Source of the DNA: Symsagittifera roscoffensis
Taxonomy: Eukaryota; Xenacoelomorpha; Acoela; Convolutidae
Direction: 5' to 3'
Length of the DNA: 64,000 bases
NCBI RefSeq assembly: GCF_963678635.1
Contig: NC_087065.1
Location: forward strand, 47,000,381 to 47,064,380
Part shown: positions 1-11,948 of the stretch, piece by piece
How positions within the stretch are numbered: the stretch's first letter is position 1
Layout: every line of letters begins with the position of its first letter
Notes under the pieces: generated by a model
Told to the model about the DNA's origin: nothing
What the model saw: only the letters and a program-made list of their open reading frames with translations
The model's database searches: none
Program-made: the position numbers and the translations under genes

Positions 1-285
1 TAGGACCGAGAATTAATGTACTGTCCTGTAGATATTATGTCATCAATTTTTATTTTAGAGAGGAATGAAAAACAACGCAGCAAAGGAGTTTCTGAATCAC
101 CGACTTTGTTATATTTCGTAATATCACTATATTTCATTAGGGAAAATACTATTATAATGTCGTGAGAATTCTGAGGAAAATGAGGTTCTTTTCCACTCAT
201 TATAAACCCCGGTTTTTTCTGGAAGCCACAACCAAAATTAAGACTCAAATCAGAACTTTGAATCTTAATCACTGATTAATCATTA
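1..285 (-). pseudogene. Conserved coding-like segment (unit A), family not recognised
   Basis: The minus strand is open through this stretch and encodes residues such as NFGCGFQKKPGF and MKYSDITKYNKVGD, the same protein as the segment at 6584-6913 in unit B with about ten amino-acid differences. It is cut by the window edge. No family is recognised. Its place in a block that also holds a capsid-like fragment makes a structural protein of the same element plausible, but that is only context. Confidence 0.4.
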
Positions 286-1303
286 GGTAAATGAACAACT
301 ATCTTTTGTGTAAATTTATCTACTGATGCATATATTCCGTCATACTCAAACGCTTGGGTATCTAGACGTTCTTGAATTTTGATGTTCATGGCTAAAACTT
401 TATCAATAATGTTTGGACACAATCCTGGTTCAATATAGATCGGTTCAATCTTTATTTTCTCCTCAGAACTTTTTCTGCCGTCTTTGAAGGTAGACTTTTC
501 CTCAGTAACATTTTACTAATAAAAAGGCTATGCTATTCCTGAAGTAGCAACCTCGCATTCATCTTTCTAATGTATTTGCTCGCGTAGAAAATTCGTAAAA
601 GAACTAGGACATATAATCGGGTAACAATTCAAAGAAGCGTTAGAAACTAACTCAAGAGTAAAAGAATTCATGACAAATGATTGATAGAATTTCAGTTTAA
701 AAAAAATTATTAACTTTAAACTGAACAATTTTGCAGCTGTTTTTTTGTAAAACTTTCTATAATTTTTTCTTTGTGGAGATTTTTGATGTTGATTTTGGAG
801 GCTTTTTCTAGATATGTCCAAAAATTTCGAGAGGTTCATCTGTAAATTGTGGCTTGTACCGCTTTCGAAAAGTATTATCGTTCTTTCAATTTCTCATCAT
901 ATCTCCAACTTTTAATTTTGGTTTCAATCCCCATTTTCTGTTCCTTCATCAGCCCAAAATTTTTCAGGGTTTTTTTAGAGAAAACATTTTTTGAAAGCTT
1001 TCAAAGTGTCTTTGTCATATTTCATTTTTTTAAACTCTGACTAATCGCGAAAAAACAACAAGAGAAACCAACAATGAATTGGCTTCAATGTTTTGAATTG
1101 CTAGCATGTCCACAAAAAGCTTGTCCATACACCATATTTCATCTTCATCGATATATTTTGAAAAAGTTTAAAAGTTGCTTTTGTTCCATTTTCTTGGGCG
1201 GTTTTTTTGAAAAAAGAATTAGAACAAACAGATCCATACTATGTCAATTGTTTAAAATTAAAAGTATTGAAAAGATATATTAGTTTTGAGCCATTAGGCG
1301 AGG

Positions 1304-1537
1304 TTAAAATAGTTTTCTTTTTTGCTGTGAAATTCTTCTCCCTGTGAGTTCTAGTTTTTTTTCTTTAATTTTTTTACTACGCCTAATTTTTGGAGATCTT
1401 GTTGCTCCCCTCGTAGCCCCATTTTTTGCTGCCCCATTTTTTGGGCAATGCATGATGAACTGTTTTTGAAACTTTTGGGAATGTGTTGAAATATTGGGAG
1501 TATAGAGACGTATTGTATGATCATTTTCTGCAAACAT
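1304..1537 (-). CDS. Hypothetical short basic ORF (unit A)
   Basis: A 77-residue minus-strand frame with a Lys/Arg-rich second half (SPKIRRSKKIKEKK). Its 5' two-thirds are identical at nucleotide level to 8197-8400 in unit B, the best conserved part of the duplication, so conservation cannot distinguish coding constraint from recent exchange. No family is recognised. It could equally be a fragment of a larger decayed gene. Confidence 0.2.
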   Translation of the reverse strand: MFAENDHTIRLYTPNISTHSQKFQKQFIMHCPKNGAAKNGATRGATRSPKIRRSKKIKEKKLELTGRRISQQKRKLF

Positions 1538-2176
1538 TGCTTCTGTTCCTTCTGGTAACTAAAAATTTGATGAAACTAAAGCGCTTTTTTGTAACAACTT
1601 AGCGAATCAACTGTTTATAGGGTTGAATCAATGAGTAAATGACCATGAAGAATAGAAGTTACATCTTGATCCAAGACTTAATTGTTGTCTTAATTTATTG
1701 ATTTGTTAAATATATCTCGGTGATTTGAACAAAACTAGGTGTGTGTTTTGTAAGTATACGTCTCCGCCTAATTTGCTTTAATCAAACAAGTTAAACTTTT
1801 TGTTTGTTGTTTTTAGTCCCCTGTGTCTTCCATCAGTAGCAATTTTAACAAACTTTTTAGAAAATGAAATTTCTTTACATGAGTCATCAAAATTTAAAAG
1901 ATATTTTGTTCTTTTTTTGAGAAGGTTTTCAATTAGTTCGAATTCAACTCATTGGAGAATTGTAAGGTTTTTTTCTTTGATTTTGTCTATAACGAGGTAG
2001 ATAGTTTTGATAAAGTAGAAACTTTTGTCAAATTTAGGTTGAAATGTACCAATTCTTCAACCAATCAAATATAATCTGCAATTTTTCAGATCCACTCGGA
2101 CGAAGTAGCGAATTAAAAGTTCTACTTTGGTAGAAATAATTTTATTCATTGCTTTGGAGAAGATAAAATACTAGTT

Positions 2177-2413
2177 TTTGAAATTTGCTACCCAAACTGC
2201 AATTTTTTCAAGGGTAGTAGATGACATTGTTCGAACGATTGCAGAAGCTAAAAAAACAAGGCTGAAACAAAAATTGCCACTGTAAAATTAAAAGAAATCT
2301 ATAACACAATGGTCCAAAAAATTTTCATGATTTTCGTTCATGATTTTGTACCTCAAAGACTAATTTTCCCTTATATAATTGCTTGTCTTATTCATCACCC
2401 ATCTTTTCCTTAG
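2177..2413 (+). pseudogene. Frameshifted copy of the 9041-9274 segment
   Basis: Nearly identical to 9041-9274 but with extra A bases in the run around 2251-2260 (AAAAAAACAAGG against AAAAACAAGG), which shifts the frame. Only the unit B version keeps a continuous frame. No family is recognised. Confidence 0.25.
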
Positions 2414-2904
2414 AATGAAAAACTTGATAATGATTTTTCAATACACAACCTAATACGAATTATTATGATTAAAAACTTGTTAAAAAATCATCGAATCCAG
2501 GTTCCGTATTAAATGCTTTTCAATCTTCCTAGTAAAAAGTTTTTTTTCAAGACAAAATGGGTAGTTGCTACACCGCCAAGCATATTTTTATCTTTGAAGG
2601 TCAAAATCAGAATTTTTGGGCATGCGAAGTCATCCAAGTTTTAACCTTTGTTTTCAAATTGTTTCTGGAGCCTTTAATTTTTCCAATACTTTTTGAAGCG
2701 GAGTATAGTTTTCATAACTACTGCTCCTATTGATTCCACAAAGACTATTTGTACAACAAACAGATTGAGATGTTGCTTTGAATTTTTTGGGAGAAAAAAA
2801 GGAATATCCCACAGTCTGTACATTTTTACAAACTTCATTTTTTTACGATTTTGTTTTCAATACACTCAATATCCTAAGCAACCAGACTCATGAAGTTAAC
2901 TTTT

Positions 2905-3330
2905 TTAGCTAGAATTTTTGGTTACAATGATTAGCAATTGAACAATGCATAAACTGTTGAGGCAAAATTTTTAGTATAGAAACAGAAAAGCAACCCATCC
3001 TCGTGACCACGAAAACAAGAACTAGCAAATCTAGGTAAAACATAACTATAACCAGGTCTTTTTTTCTTAGTAGACTCCACAGATCTAGCTGCATCATGTT
3101 AAGTTGCATGAAGATTGAAGACTTTGAAATTTGCAAAAACATAATCCATACCGGAATTTCCATATCCAATTAGAAAGCCAAAATGAAAGTTTTGGTCCAT
3201 TTCTTTCAAAACAATACAGGTACAAATATAGTGATTTTTTAAAAATATTTGCTGAGAAGTCAGGCTTAATCAAATGAGAAGTTCTTAGAAAATTGTTCAA
3301 CTTCTGAGTGCTCATTTTCTACAGTACTCT
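2905..3330 (-). pseudogene. Decayed coding segment (unit A)
   Basis: Minus-strand sequence homologous to 9790-10190 but distributed over three frames by small indels. Two overlapping frames (3315-3094 and 3169-2909) each carry part of the protein that is continuous in unit B. It is a broken copy of an unrecognised gene of the virus-like block. Confidence 0.35.
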
Positions 3331-3777
3331 AGTTGTCAATATTGATCTATAATGTTTTGAATGTCTCTTTGAATGACGTTTTTTTTAGATAAAACCGAGT
3401 GGATTAAATCAACCAGGTCATCATACTCATCTTTTTCTAAGAAAAATTTCTTGTTTTTTTTTCCTACGAAAATCTTTAAGATCATTTTTTAAAATCTGAA
3501 AGGATATCTTAAAAAAATTTTACGTCTTCCATTATGCAAAGTCAACTCAAATTGAGCAATTTGTGATATTGTATCCAAATCGTGCAATTTTCCGTTAATT
3601 TTGAGATTTTAGAACTGTTAGAGAAAATTTCTGGGGCAAGACGATACGGATAAGTCCTAATTCGTTTTGACGCTTTAGTAAAAGATTTCTAGAATAACGA
3701 ATCAAGACTGAAAAATGAATCAAGAAGATGAATAATTGAATTAAATTACTATAAAAACATCACTCAGCAAACTTATT

Positions 3778-4190
3778 GAACATTGCAGTTCTCAACAAAC
3801 GTTAAATTTTTCAAGACTTTGATGAGTTCTTTGAAATTTTTCATAGTATAGTTGACAGAGGCAACTTGCTTCAAAACTTCGTTCTCCATTGCTGGGAAGT
3901 GTCGAATCTGAGTGGCATGTTCACAGTGTACCTCTTGATTGTGACACCGACCCTCCTCTTGTTGTATGCTTTTATGTCGTAAACCGCATGGTAGTTCGCA
4001 AGTTCCTGCTCCATAGATGATTTCTTGACAGAATAGGTTTCCGATAAAGGAACGAGTCAAAGGTTTTCAGCATCGTGAATAATAGTTTTCGGTATAACTG
4101 ATAACCTTTCTCCTTCGTTTACACCAACATAGACTTGCTGCCTTTTTTTGATCTAGCCCGATTCTTTTTTCTTTATCAATTGGTTTGGCC
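3778..4190 (-). pseudogene. Decayed coding segment, candidate structural protein (unit A)
   Basis: On the minus strand the most protein-like reading starts near 4160 with residues such as QQVYVGVNEGERLSVIPKT. It passes an in-frame stop after HDAENL, continues through NYHAVYDIKAYNKRRVGVT, then shifts frame near 3910 into a reading ending VENCNVQ at 3778. The frames open from Met at 4060 are partly shadow frames. The same order with slightly different lesions is present at 10655-11070. No family is recognised; a capsid-associated protein is only a guess from context. Confidence 0.35.
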
Positions 4191-4926
4191 AGGATCAAGG
4201 TAATTTTTTTCTGTTGAAGGGTTTTTGAGACCAAGAGAATCTCCCAATTCTTTTTTGTTTTTTAGCCAAATCAATATACTTGTGAAGGATATCTTTTTTA
4301 TCGGATATCTTGTGAAATAGTTTTGATTGGAGACTCAGAGCTATCTGCTCAGTAGTAGAGACTCACAAAAATTAATATTTGGAAATTGATAGAGAAAATA
4401 AATGTAGATGACTCACTGTACATTCCAAATAAGGTATTATTACCCTAAAGGGAACATTGAGTAGGTGATCACTCAAATATGGACATTGAGTAGTTTCTAG
4501 AACTACTATATAAGCAAGTAATTGTAGATATAATTCAGTTTAAACAAATAACCGGTGATGGCATCTGCTATATGTCAAGCCTGTCTCATTATATATTCAG
4601 ATTAACAAGCAAAGTCTCGTTTATCTCTATCTCTGAACATTTATTTGAGTAACTCTTTTGTTGCTCAAGGCTACGGTATATCTAACCATTCACCATTCTG
4701 CTCATTGGACAATTGCATGTTTCACTTAGTACTAATCGGATCATCGCTCAATCAAATTTTGCAAAGAATAGATAAGTATTATTTCACTTATCAAAATGTT
4801 GACTGTATTTATTTTTTGAACAAAACAGGTTTTTTCCAATAATTTTTCATAAAGAGGTCAAATTTTCAATCAATTGAATCGAGCAGGCAAAAACAAGATG
4901 AAATTTAGAATACCGGAAGTTGTTAT

Positions 4927-5072
4927 GAATTTTGTGAGTAAATTCAAGTTGTTATGAATTTTTAAGGTAAATGCAAGTTAATGCAAGGGTAAATGCAGGT
5001 AAATGCAGGTGGGTAAATGCAAGTTGGGTAAATGTAAGTTGTAAATGCAAGTTTGGGTAAATGCAAAAATTG
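4927..5072. repeat. Minisatellite, units of about 12-17 bp (unit A)
   Basis: About nine degenerate repeats of GGGTAAATGCAAGTT. A matching array lies at 11812-11946 in unit B with slightly different unit variants, so it predates the block duplication. Confidence 0.8.
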
Positions 5073-5639
5073 AAGAAACCAACTCTTTTTTCTTATGGAA
5101 CTGCGAAAAAAAACAAAAAGTTTTCATCAAAAATTGGTTAAATGATTACTGAAAAAAAATTAAAAATTGATGACTTTGAACGCTGTTCCTTATCTTAATT
5201 TATTGTTTTTCTGATGTTTTTGATCAACAATGATGCAAAAAATGGATTTCCTACTGATCAAATTTAAAAAGAAGATGTATGCTCATAAACTTCAACTATT
5301 AACAGTCCATGAAAAACTTGTTACAATTTTATAAAAAGTAAAAAAATCAAAATTTATTTCCAAAATTGCGGCATTTTTTTTTTATTGTTTTAATTGTTTT
5401 TAATCTTTTTACCATTTCGCAAAAAATTTTTCAATTATTTTGCAAAATGCAACAATAGTGTGCTTTTTTAAACGGTGTGCAAAGTTGTTTTAACAATCTT
5501 TTCTAATCTAGAAGTAGATTCTTTTCTACTTCTCATATTATCTTTTTGGTTCGTTTGTTCCTATCTCCTAAAAAAAAGAATGAAAAAAAAAACTAAATTA
5601 CAAAAACACAACGGATACATATCAAATGCTTGCAGAAAT

Positions 5640-6005
5640 TTTTCAAAACTATATCCTTGACAAGTGAGTACTCTTTTATTATTCACTGCCGACGAGTTGA
5701 ATTCGTTCCATAATTGACCATTGTTTTGTTGGAAAAAAAAACTTCACACTTGGAAAATGGAAATTATACTAGATTGTTTACATAATTATGTAAAGTTGTG
5801 ATTCCTCATCTGAATCATTTTCTGATTTTGCTTTGTTTTCTGACTTTTCTTTTTTGAAAGCATCAAAAAAGCTTTTCTTGAATAGTTGAAGCTGTAAACT
5901 CAGATGGGTATCGCGCATATCTAAGTAGGAATTACAACCCGTTTCAAATTCAAACTCAATACTGCTTTCATCAAGAGGAGTACTGGGAGTTATTTCTTGT
6001 GTGCA
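5640..6005 (-). pseudogene. Major-capsid-like protein fragment (Polinton/adintovirus type, N-terminal part)
   Basis: From about 5996 down to 5778 the minus strand reads an open frame beginning with TPSTPLDESSIEFEFETG. It continues with an alternating beta-strand-like segment (YLDMRDTHLSLQLQLFKKSF), a Lys/Glu-rich loop (KKEKSENKAKSENDSDEES) and a stop at 5778-5780. After a frame break, 5757-5680 continues with FSKCEVFF-like sequence. This layout (short acidic start, LDMR-type strand, Lys/Glu-rich insertion) is what I associate with the capsid-like proteins of adintovirus/Polinton elements that are often annotated as F54H12.2-like in animal genomes. The rest of the protein is not recognisable. 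It is a dead fragment. The family call is from memory of the pattern and needs a profile search. Confidence 0.5.
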
Positions 6006-6149
6006 AGATCAAATAATTGTTTCCAAAACTGAGAATTTATAAAAAAAAATCTACAAAGAAGAATTTATAAAAACCCCGTACCAAAAATGGCTGCTTGATT
6101 CAACACTATTTTATAATAACTTTGCAAGCGCGACTGTTTTTCGACTTAC

Positions 6150-6469
6150 TTTTTCGAGAAATGGATCTGGATTTACCATTTCTTCGATTGAGTTCTTTTT
6201 TCCACCTCTCAATCGTTCCCAACCTGTTTTTGTTCCCCCATCTTTCTCAAACGTTTTGAGTCTTTCGCGTCGACCAACAACCTCCCCAATCTCTGGAATG
6301 GCAATTTCAAACGAATGTGCTTCTATTCATTTTGCAGCTTGGATTGTATATTTTTTAGTAAAGGGGCTTCCAGTCCTCCCAAGAGTTCAAGTTGAAGCGC
6401 TAAACCCTTTTCCACGTTGTTTGCATGTCCTGGAAAAATTTGAAAATCAGCTGAGTTTTCAGCAGCCAT
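6150..6469 (-). pseudogene. Coding-like exon with 5' splice site, frame broken once
   Basis: The minus strand from a Met codon at 6469 reads through residues such as FPGHANNVEKGLALQLELL. It shifts frame near 6320-6335 after a stop, then continues through SFEIAIPEIGEVVGRRERL and GTKTGWERLRGG to a canonical donor (AAA|GTAAGT, intron starting at 6149). It lies directly upstream, on the minus strand, of the capsid-like fragment, and unit B is truncated before reaching it. The protein is unrecognised. Coding statistics and the donor argue that it was a real exon. Confidence 0.4.
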
Positions 6470-6583
6470 TTTATATGAAGTATAAATCAAAAATGATTAT
6501 TCGAAATCTTGCGAAACAAGAGAACAACTCGCGTAAATCCTACGAACCCAAAAGAAACTTTTCGCCTGTACTATATCTTAGTT

Positions 6584-6913
6584 CTATCTTGATACTTTGG
6601 AATGAATTTTTTTGAACAATTTTCTCAATTGTAAAATTGTATAGGACCGAGAATTAATGTACTGTCCTGTAGATATTATGTCATCAATTTTTATTTTAGA
6701 GACGAATGAAAAACAACGCAGCAAAGGGTTTTCTGAATCACCGACTTTGTTATATTCCTTAATATCACTATATTTCATTGGGGAAAATACTATTATAATG
6801 TCATGAGAACACTGAGGAAAATGAGGTTCTTTTCCACTCATTATAAACCCCGGTTTTTTTTGGAAGCCACAACCAAAATTAACACTCAAATCAGAACTTT
6901 GAATCCTAAACAC
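6584..6913 (-). pseudogene. Conserved coding-like segment (unit B), family not recognised
   Basis: A 109-residue open frame on the minus strand. Most of it (above 6642) is conserved with unit A (1-285). The last part runs across the duplication junction into unit A sequence, so the C-terminal residues are not original. It contains a Cys/Gly-rich start (NFGCGFQKKPGF), a predicted beta-rich stretch (HDIIIVFS) and a charged middle. Conservation in frame between the two units supports former coding function. No domain can be named. Confidence 0.4.
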
Positions 6914-7654
6914 TGATTAATCATTAGAAAAATGAACAACTATCTTTTGTGTAAATTTATCTACTGATGCATACATTCCGTCATACTCAAACGCTTGGGT
7001 ATCTAGACGTTCTTGAATTTTGATGTTCATGGCTAAAACTTTATCAATAATGTTTGGACATAATCCTGGTTCAATATGGATCGGTTCAATCTTTATTTTC
7101 TCCTCAGAACTTCCTCTGCCGTCTTTGAAGGTAGACTTCCCCTCAGTAACATTTTACTAATAAGAACGCTATGCTATTCCTGAAGTAGCAACCTCGCATT
7201 CACCTTTCTAATGTCTCTGCTCGCGTAGAAAATTCGTAAAAGAACTAGGACATATAATCGGGTAACAATTCAAAGAAGCGTTAGAAACTAACTCAACAGT
7301 AAAAGAATTCATGACAAAGACTGATAGAATTTTAGTTTAAAAAAAGTATTAACTTTTAAACTGAACAACTTTGCAGCTTTTTTTGTAAAATTTTCCAATA
7401 ATTTTTTCATTGTAGAGATTTTTGATGATGATGTTCGAGGCTTTTTCTAGATATGTCCAAAAATGTCAAGAGGTTCATCTGTAAATTGTGGCTTGTACCG
7501 CTTTCGAAATAGTATTATCGTTCTTTCAATTTCTCATCATATCTCCAACTTTTAATTTTGGTTTCAATCCACATTTTCTGTTCCTTCATCAGCCCAAAAT
7601 TTTTCAGGGTTTTTTTAGACAAAACATTTTTTGAAAGCTTTCATAGTGTCTTTG

Positions 7655-8040
7655 TCATATTTCATTTTTTTTAAACTCTGACAAATCGCGAAAAAACAGC
7701 AAGAGAAACCAACAATGAATTGGCTTCAATGTTTTGAATTGCTGGCATGTCCACAAAAAGCATGTCCATACACCATTTTTCATCTTCATCGATGTATTTT
7801 GAAAAAGTTTAAAGTCTTCGGAAACTTCTGACTGGAGCATCAAGTTTTTGTATACGTTGTCTTGGTTTGTAAAAACTGTTCTGCTCTCTTTTTCTGATAA
7901 ACAACTGGCTTTACTCAAGTTTCGCTGCTTTACCCCTAGAGCTTGTTTTGGTAACATGCTTGTTGCTGCTTGTTTTCATCCTTGGATATACAGCACTGTA
8001 AATGTGTTCAAAATTTTTGTAATAAATTAATTCCTCTTTT
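7655..8040 (-). pseudogene. Coding-like frame across the unit-B-specific stretch
   Basis: A 100-residue minus-strand frame (7957-7655). Its first half lies in the roughly 230 bp missing from unit A (7814-8040); its second half is shared. No domain is recognised. It is listed because it marks the 230-bp length difference between the two units. Confidence 0.25.
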
Positions 8041-8196
8041 TCTTGCTTTTGTTCCATTTTCTTGGACGGTTTTTTGTGAGTGATAAATTGAATAAAGAAT
8101 TAGAACAAACTGATCCATACTATGTCAATTGTTTAAAATCAAAAGTATTTGAGCTTTTAGGCGAGGTTAAAATAGTTTTCCTTTTTGCAGTGAAAT

Positions 8197-8400
8197 TCAT
8201 CTCCCTGTGAGTTCTAGTTTTTTTTCTTTAATTTTTTTACTACGCCTAATTTTTGGAGATCTTGTTGCTCCCCTCGTAGCCCCATTTTTTGCTGCCCCAT
8301 TTTTTGGGCAATGCATGATGAACTGTTTTTGAAACTTTTGGGAATGTGTTGAAATATTGGGAGTATAGAGACGTATTGTATGATCATTTTCTGCAAACAT
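8197..8400 (-). CDS. Hypothetical short basic ORF (unit B)
   Basis: The 67-residue counterpart of the frame at 1304-1537, identical in sequence until an earlier stop. It may be a remnant exon. No function can be suggested. Confidence 0.2.
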   Translation of the reverse strand: MFAENDHTIRLYTPNISTHSQKFQKQFIMHCPKNGAAKNGATRGATRSPKIRRSKKIKEKKLELTGR

Positions 8401-9040
8401 TGCTTCTGTTTCTTCTGGTAACTAAAAATTTGATGAAACTAAAGCGCTTTTTTGTAACAACTTAGCGAATCAACTGTTAATAGGGTTGAATCAATGAGTA
8501 AATGACCATGAAGAATAGAAGTTACATCTTGATCCAAGACTTAATTGTTGTCTTAATTTATTGATTTGTTAAATATATCTCGGTGATTTGAACAAAACTA
8601 GGTGTGTGTTTTGTAAGTATACGTCTCCGCCTAATTTGCTTTAATCAAACAAGTTAAACTTTTTGTTTGTTGTTTTTAGTCCCCTGTGTCTTCCATCAGT
8701 AGCAATTTTAACAAACTCTTTAGAAAATGAAATTTCTTTACATGAGTCATCAAAATTTAAAAGATATCTTGTTCTTTTTTTGAGAAGGTTTTCAATTAGT
8801 TCGAATTCAACTCATTGGAGAATTGTAAGGTTTTTTTCTTTGATTTTGTCTATAACGAGGTAGATAGTTTTGATAAAGTAGAAACTTTTGTCAAATTTAG
8901 GTTGAAATGTACCAATTCTTCAACCAATCAAATATAATCTGCAATTTTTCAGATCCACTCGGACGAAGTAGCGAATTAAAAGTTCTACTTTGGTAGAGTT
9001 AATTTTATTCATTGCTTTGGAGAAGATAAAATACTAGTTT

Positions 9041-9274
9041 TTGAAATTTGCTACCCAAACTGCAATTTTTTCAAGGGTAGTAGATGACATTGTTCGAACG
9101 ATTGCAGAAGCTAAAAACAAGGCTGAAACAAAAATTGGCACTGTAAAATTAAAAGAAATCTATAACACAATGGTCCAAAAAATTTTCATGATTTTCGTTC
9201 ATGATTTTGTACCTCAAAGACTAATTTTCCCTTATATAATTGCTTGTCTTATTCATCACCCATCTTTTCCTTAG
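9041..9274 (+). CDS. Hypothetical 77-aa coding-like segment (unit B)
   Basis: An open plus-strand frame with a protein-like composition (VVDDIVRTIAEAKNKAETK and a hydrophobic C-terminus). It has no ATG (the first in-frame start-like codon is TTG), so if real it is an internal exon or a relic. The unit A copy is frameshifted. It is opposite in strand to the other coding-like segments of the block. No family is recognised. Confidence 0.22.
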   Translation: MKFATQTAIFSRVVDDIVRTIAEAKNKAETKIGTVKLKEIYNTMVQKIFMIFVHDFVPQRLIFPYIIACLIHHPSFP

Positions 9275-9789
9275 AATGAAAAACTTGATAATGATTTTTC
9301 AATACACAACCTAATACGAATTATTATGATTAAAAACTTGTTAAAAAATCATCGAATCCAGGTTCCGTATTAAATGCTTTTCAATCTTCCTAGTAAAAAG
9401 TTTTTTTCAAGACAAAATGGGAAGTTGCTACACCGCCAAGCATATTTGTATCTTTGAAGGTCAAAATCAGAATTTTTGGGCATGCGAAGTCATCCAAGTT
9501 TTAACCTTTGTTTTCAAATTGTTTCTGGAGCCTTTAATTTTTCCAATACTTTTTGAAGCGGAGTATAGTTTTCATAACTACTGCTCCTATTGATTCCACA
9601 AAAACTATTTGTACAACAAATAGATTGAGGTGTTGCTTTGAATTTTTTGGGAGGAAAAAAGGAATATCCCACAGTCTGTACATTTTTCTTCAATTTTCTT
9701 CAAAAACTTCAATTTTTTAAAACTTTGTTTTCAATACACTCAATATCCTAAGCAACCAGACTCATGAAGTTAACTTTTTTTAGCTGGAA

Positions 9790-10190
9790 GTTTTGGTTAC
9801 GATGATTAGCAATTGAACAATGCATAAACTGTTGAAGCAAAAATTTTATTATAGAAACAGAAAAGCAACCCATCCTCGTGACCACGAAAACAAGAACTAG
9901 GAAATCTAGGTAAAACATAACAATAACCAGGTCTTTTTTTCGTAGCAGGTTTCACAGATCTAGCTGCATCATGTTGAGTTGCATGAAGATTGAAGACTTT
10001 GGAATTTGCAAAAACATAATCCATACCTGAATTTCCATATCCAATTAGAAAGCCAAAATGAAAACTTTGATCCATTTTTTTCAAAACAATACAGGTACAA
10101 AGATAGTGATTTTTTTTAAATATTTGCTGAGAAGTCAGGCTTAATGAAATGCGAAATTCTTAGAAAATGGTTCAACTTCTGAGTGCTCAT
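9790..10190 (-). pseudogene. Coding segment of unrecognised protein (unit B, better preserved)
   Basis: The minus strand is open from 10084 to 9806 for 92 residues, starting at a Met that follows a Lys codon run. It has aromatic/Gly-rich stretches (FHFGFLIGYGNSGMDYVF) and a conserved ATKKRPGYCYVLPRFPSSC region. Upstream (above 10084) the coding signal continues in another frame with Ser/Lys-rich sequence. The unit A version is split over frames. The segment was probably part of a larger protein of a Polinton/adintovirus-like element; which one is not recognisable. Confidence 0.35.
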
Positions 10191-10654
10191 TTTCTACAGT
10201 GCATTTGTCACTATTGTTATATAATGTTTTGAATGTCTCTTTGAACGACGTTTTTCTTTAGATAAAACCGAGTGGATTAAATCAACCAGGTCATCATACT
10301 CATCTTTTTCTTACAAAAGTTTCTTGTGTTTTTTTCCTAAGATAGTCTTTAAGATCATTTTTTTAAATCTGAAGAATATCTTAAAAAAACTTTACGTCTT
10401 CCATTATGCAAAGTCAACTCAAATTGAGCAATTTGTGATATTGTATCCAAATCGTGCAATTTCTCGTTAATTTTGAGATTTTAGAACTGTTAGCAAAAAT
10501 TTCTGGGGCAAGACGATACTGATAAGTCCTAATTTGTTTTGAAGCTTTAATAAAAGATTTCTAGAATAACGAATCAAGACTGAAAAATGAACCAAGAAGA
10601 TGAATATTTGAATTAAATTACTATAAAAACATCACTCAGCAATCTTATTGAATA

Positions 10655-11070
10655 TTGCAGTTCTCAACAAACGTTAAATTTTGCAAGACTTCGATGAATT
10701 CTTTGAAATTTTTCATAGTATAGTTGACAGAGGCAACTTGCTTCAAGACTTCGTTCTCCATTGCTGGGAAGTGTCGAATCTGAATTTAGGGTGGCATGTT
10801 CACAGTGTACCTCTTGATTGTGACACCGACCCTCCTCTTGTTGTATGCTTTTATGTCGTAAACCGCATGGTAGTTCGCAAGTTCCTGCTCCATAGATGAT
10901 TTTTTGACAGAATAGGTTCCCGATAAAGGAACGAGTCAAAGGTTTTCAGCATCGTGAATAATAGTTTTCGGTATAACTGATAACCTTTCTCCTTCGTTTA
11001 CACCAACATAGACTTGCTGCCTTTTTTTGATCTAGCCCGATTCTTTTTTCTTTATCAATTGGTTTGGCCA
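10655..11070 (-). pseudogene. Decayed coding segment, candidate structural protein (unit B)
   Basis: The counterpart of 3778-4190. It has the same minus-strand reading with the same in-frame stop after HDAENL. It also has a short insertion near 10785-10793 (absent in unit A) that adds another break. The shared stop shows that the gene was already dead before the block was duplicated. Confidence 0.35.
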
Positions 11071-11811
11071 GGCTCACGGTAATTTTTTTTTGTTGAAGGG
11101 TTTTTGAGACCAAGAAAATCTCCCAATTCTTTTTTGTTTTTTAGCCAAATCAATATACTTGTGAAGGATATCTTTTTTATCGGATATCTTGTGAAATAAT
11201 TTTAATTGGAGATTCAGAGCTATCTGCTCAGTAGTAGAGACTCACGAAAACTGATGTTTGGAAATTGATAGAGAATAAGAAATGTAGATGACTCACTGTA
11301 CATTCCAAATAAGGTATTATTACCCTAAAGGGAACATTGAGTAGGTGATCATTCAAAAATGAACCTTGAGTAGTTTCTAGAATTACTATGTAAGCAATTA
11401 ATTGTACATATATTTCAGTTTAAACAAATAACCAGTGATGGTATCTGCTATATGTCAAGCCTATCCCACTATATATTCAGATTAACAAGCAAAGTCTCGT
11501 TTATCTCTATCTCTGAATATTTATTTGAGTAACTCTTTTGTTGCTCAAGACTACGGTATATCTAACCATTCACCATTCTGCTCATTGGACAATTGCAAGT
11601 TTCTTTTATTATTAATCGGATCATCGCTCAATCAAATTTTGCAAAGAATAGATAAGTATTATTTCACTTATCAAATTGTTGACTGTATTTATTTTTTGAA
11701 CAAAACAGGTTTTTTCCAATAGTTTTTCATAAAGAGGTGAAATTTTCAATCAATTGAATTGAGCAGGCAAAAACAAGTTGAAATTTAGAATACCGGAAGT
11801 TGTTATGGTTT

Positions 11812-11948
11812 TTGTGGGTAAATGCAAGTTGTTATCAATTTTTCAGGTAAATGCAAGTAAATGCAAGGGTAAATGCAGGTAAATGCAGGTGGGTAAATGC
11901 AAGTTGGGTAAATGTAATTTGTAAATGCAAGTTTGGGTAAATGCAGAA
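11812..11948. repeat. Minisatellite, GGGTAAATGCAAGTT units (unit B)
   Basis: Second copy of the array at 4927-5072, with the same repeat motif and order of variants and a few substitutions. Confidence 0.8.

Larger units (their letters stand above)
1..5610. repeat. Tandem duplication unit A of a decayed Polinton/adintovirus-like block
   Basis: Positions 1-5610 match 6642-12478 in direct orientation nearly end to end, with scattered substitutions, small indels and one indel of about 230 bp (present in B at about 7814-8040, absent from A). Unit A continues to 6641 with sequence that B lacks, because B is cut off at 12478. The repeat probably extends left of the window. Conserved coding-like segments lie mainly on the minus strand and are all interrupted. 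The presence of a capsid-like fragment at its minus-strand upstream end suggests the late (structural) half of a Polinton/adintovirus-like element. That assignment is inference; the duplication itself is directly visible. Confidence 0.85.

Noticed and set aside
4645-4842. 65-aa plus frame conserved at 11525-11722
   Set aside because: Conserved only because the whole block is duplicated; the composition is not convincing and no flanking signals were seen.
4927-5072. CRISPR-like array
   Set aside because: Short degenerate direct repeats without spacers, in a eukaryotic sequence: a minisatellite.
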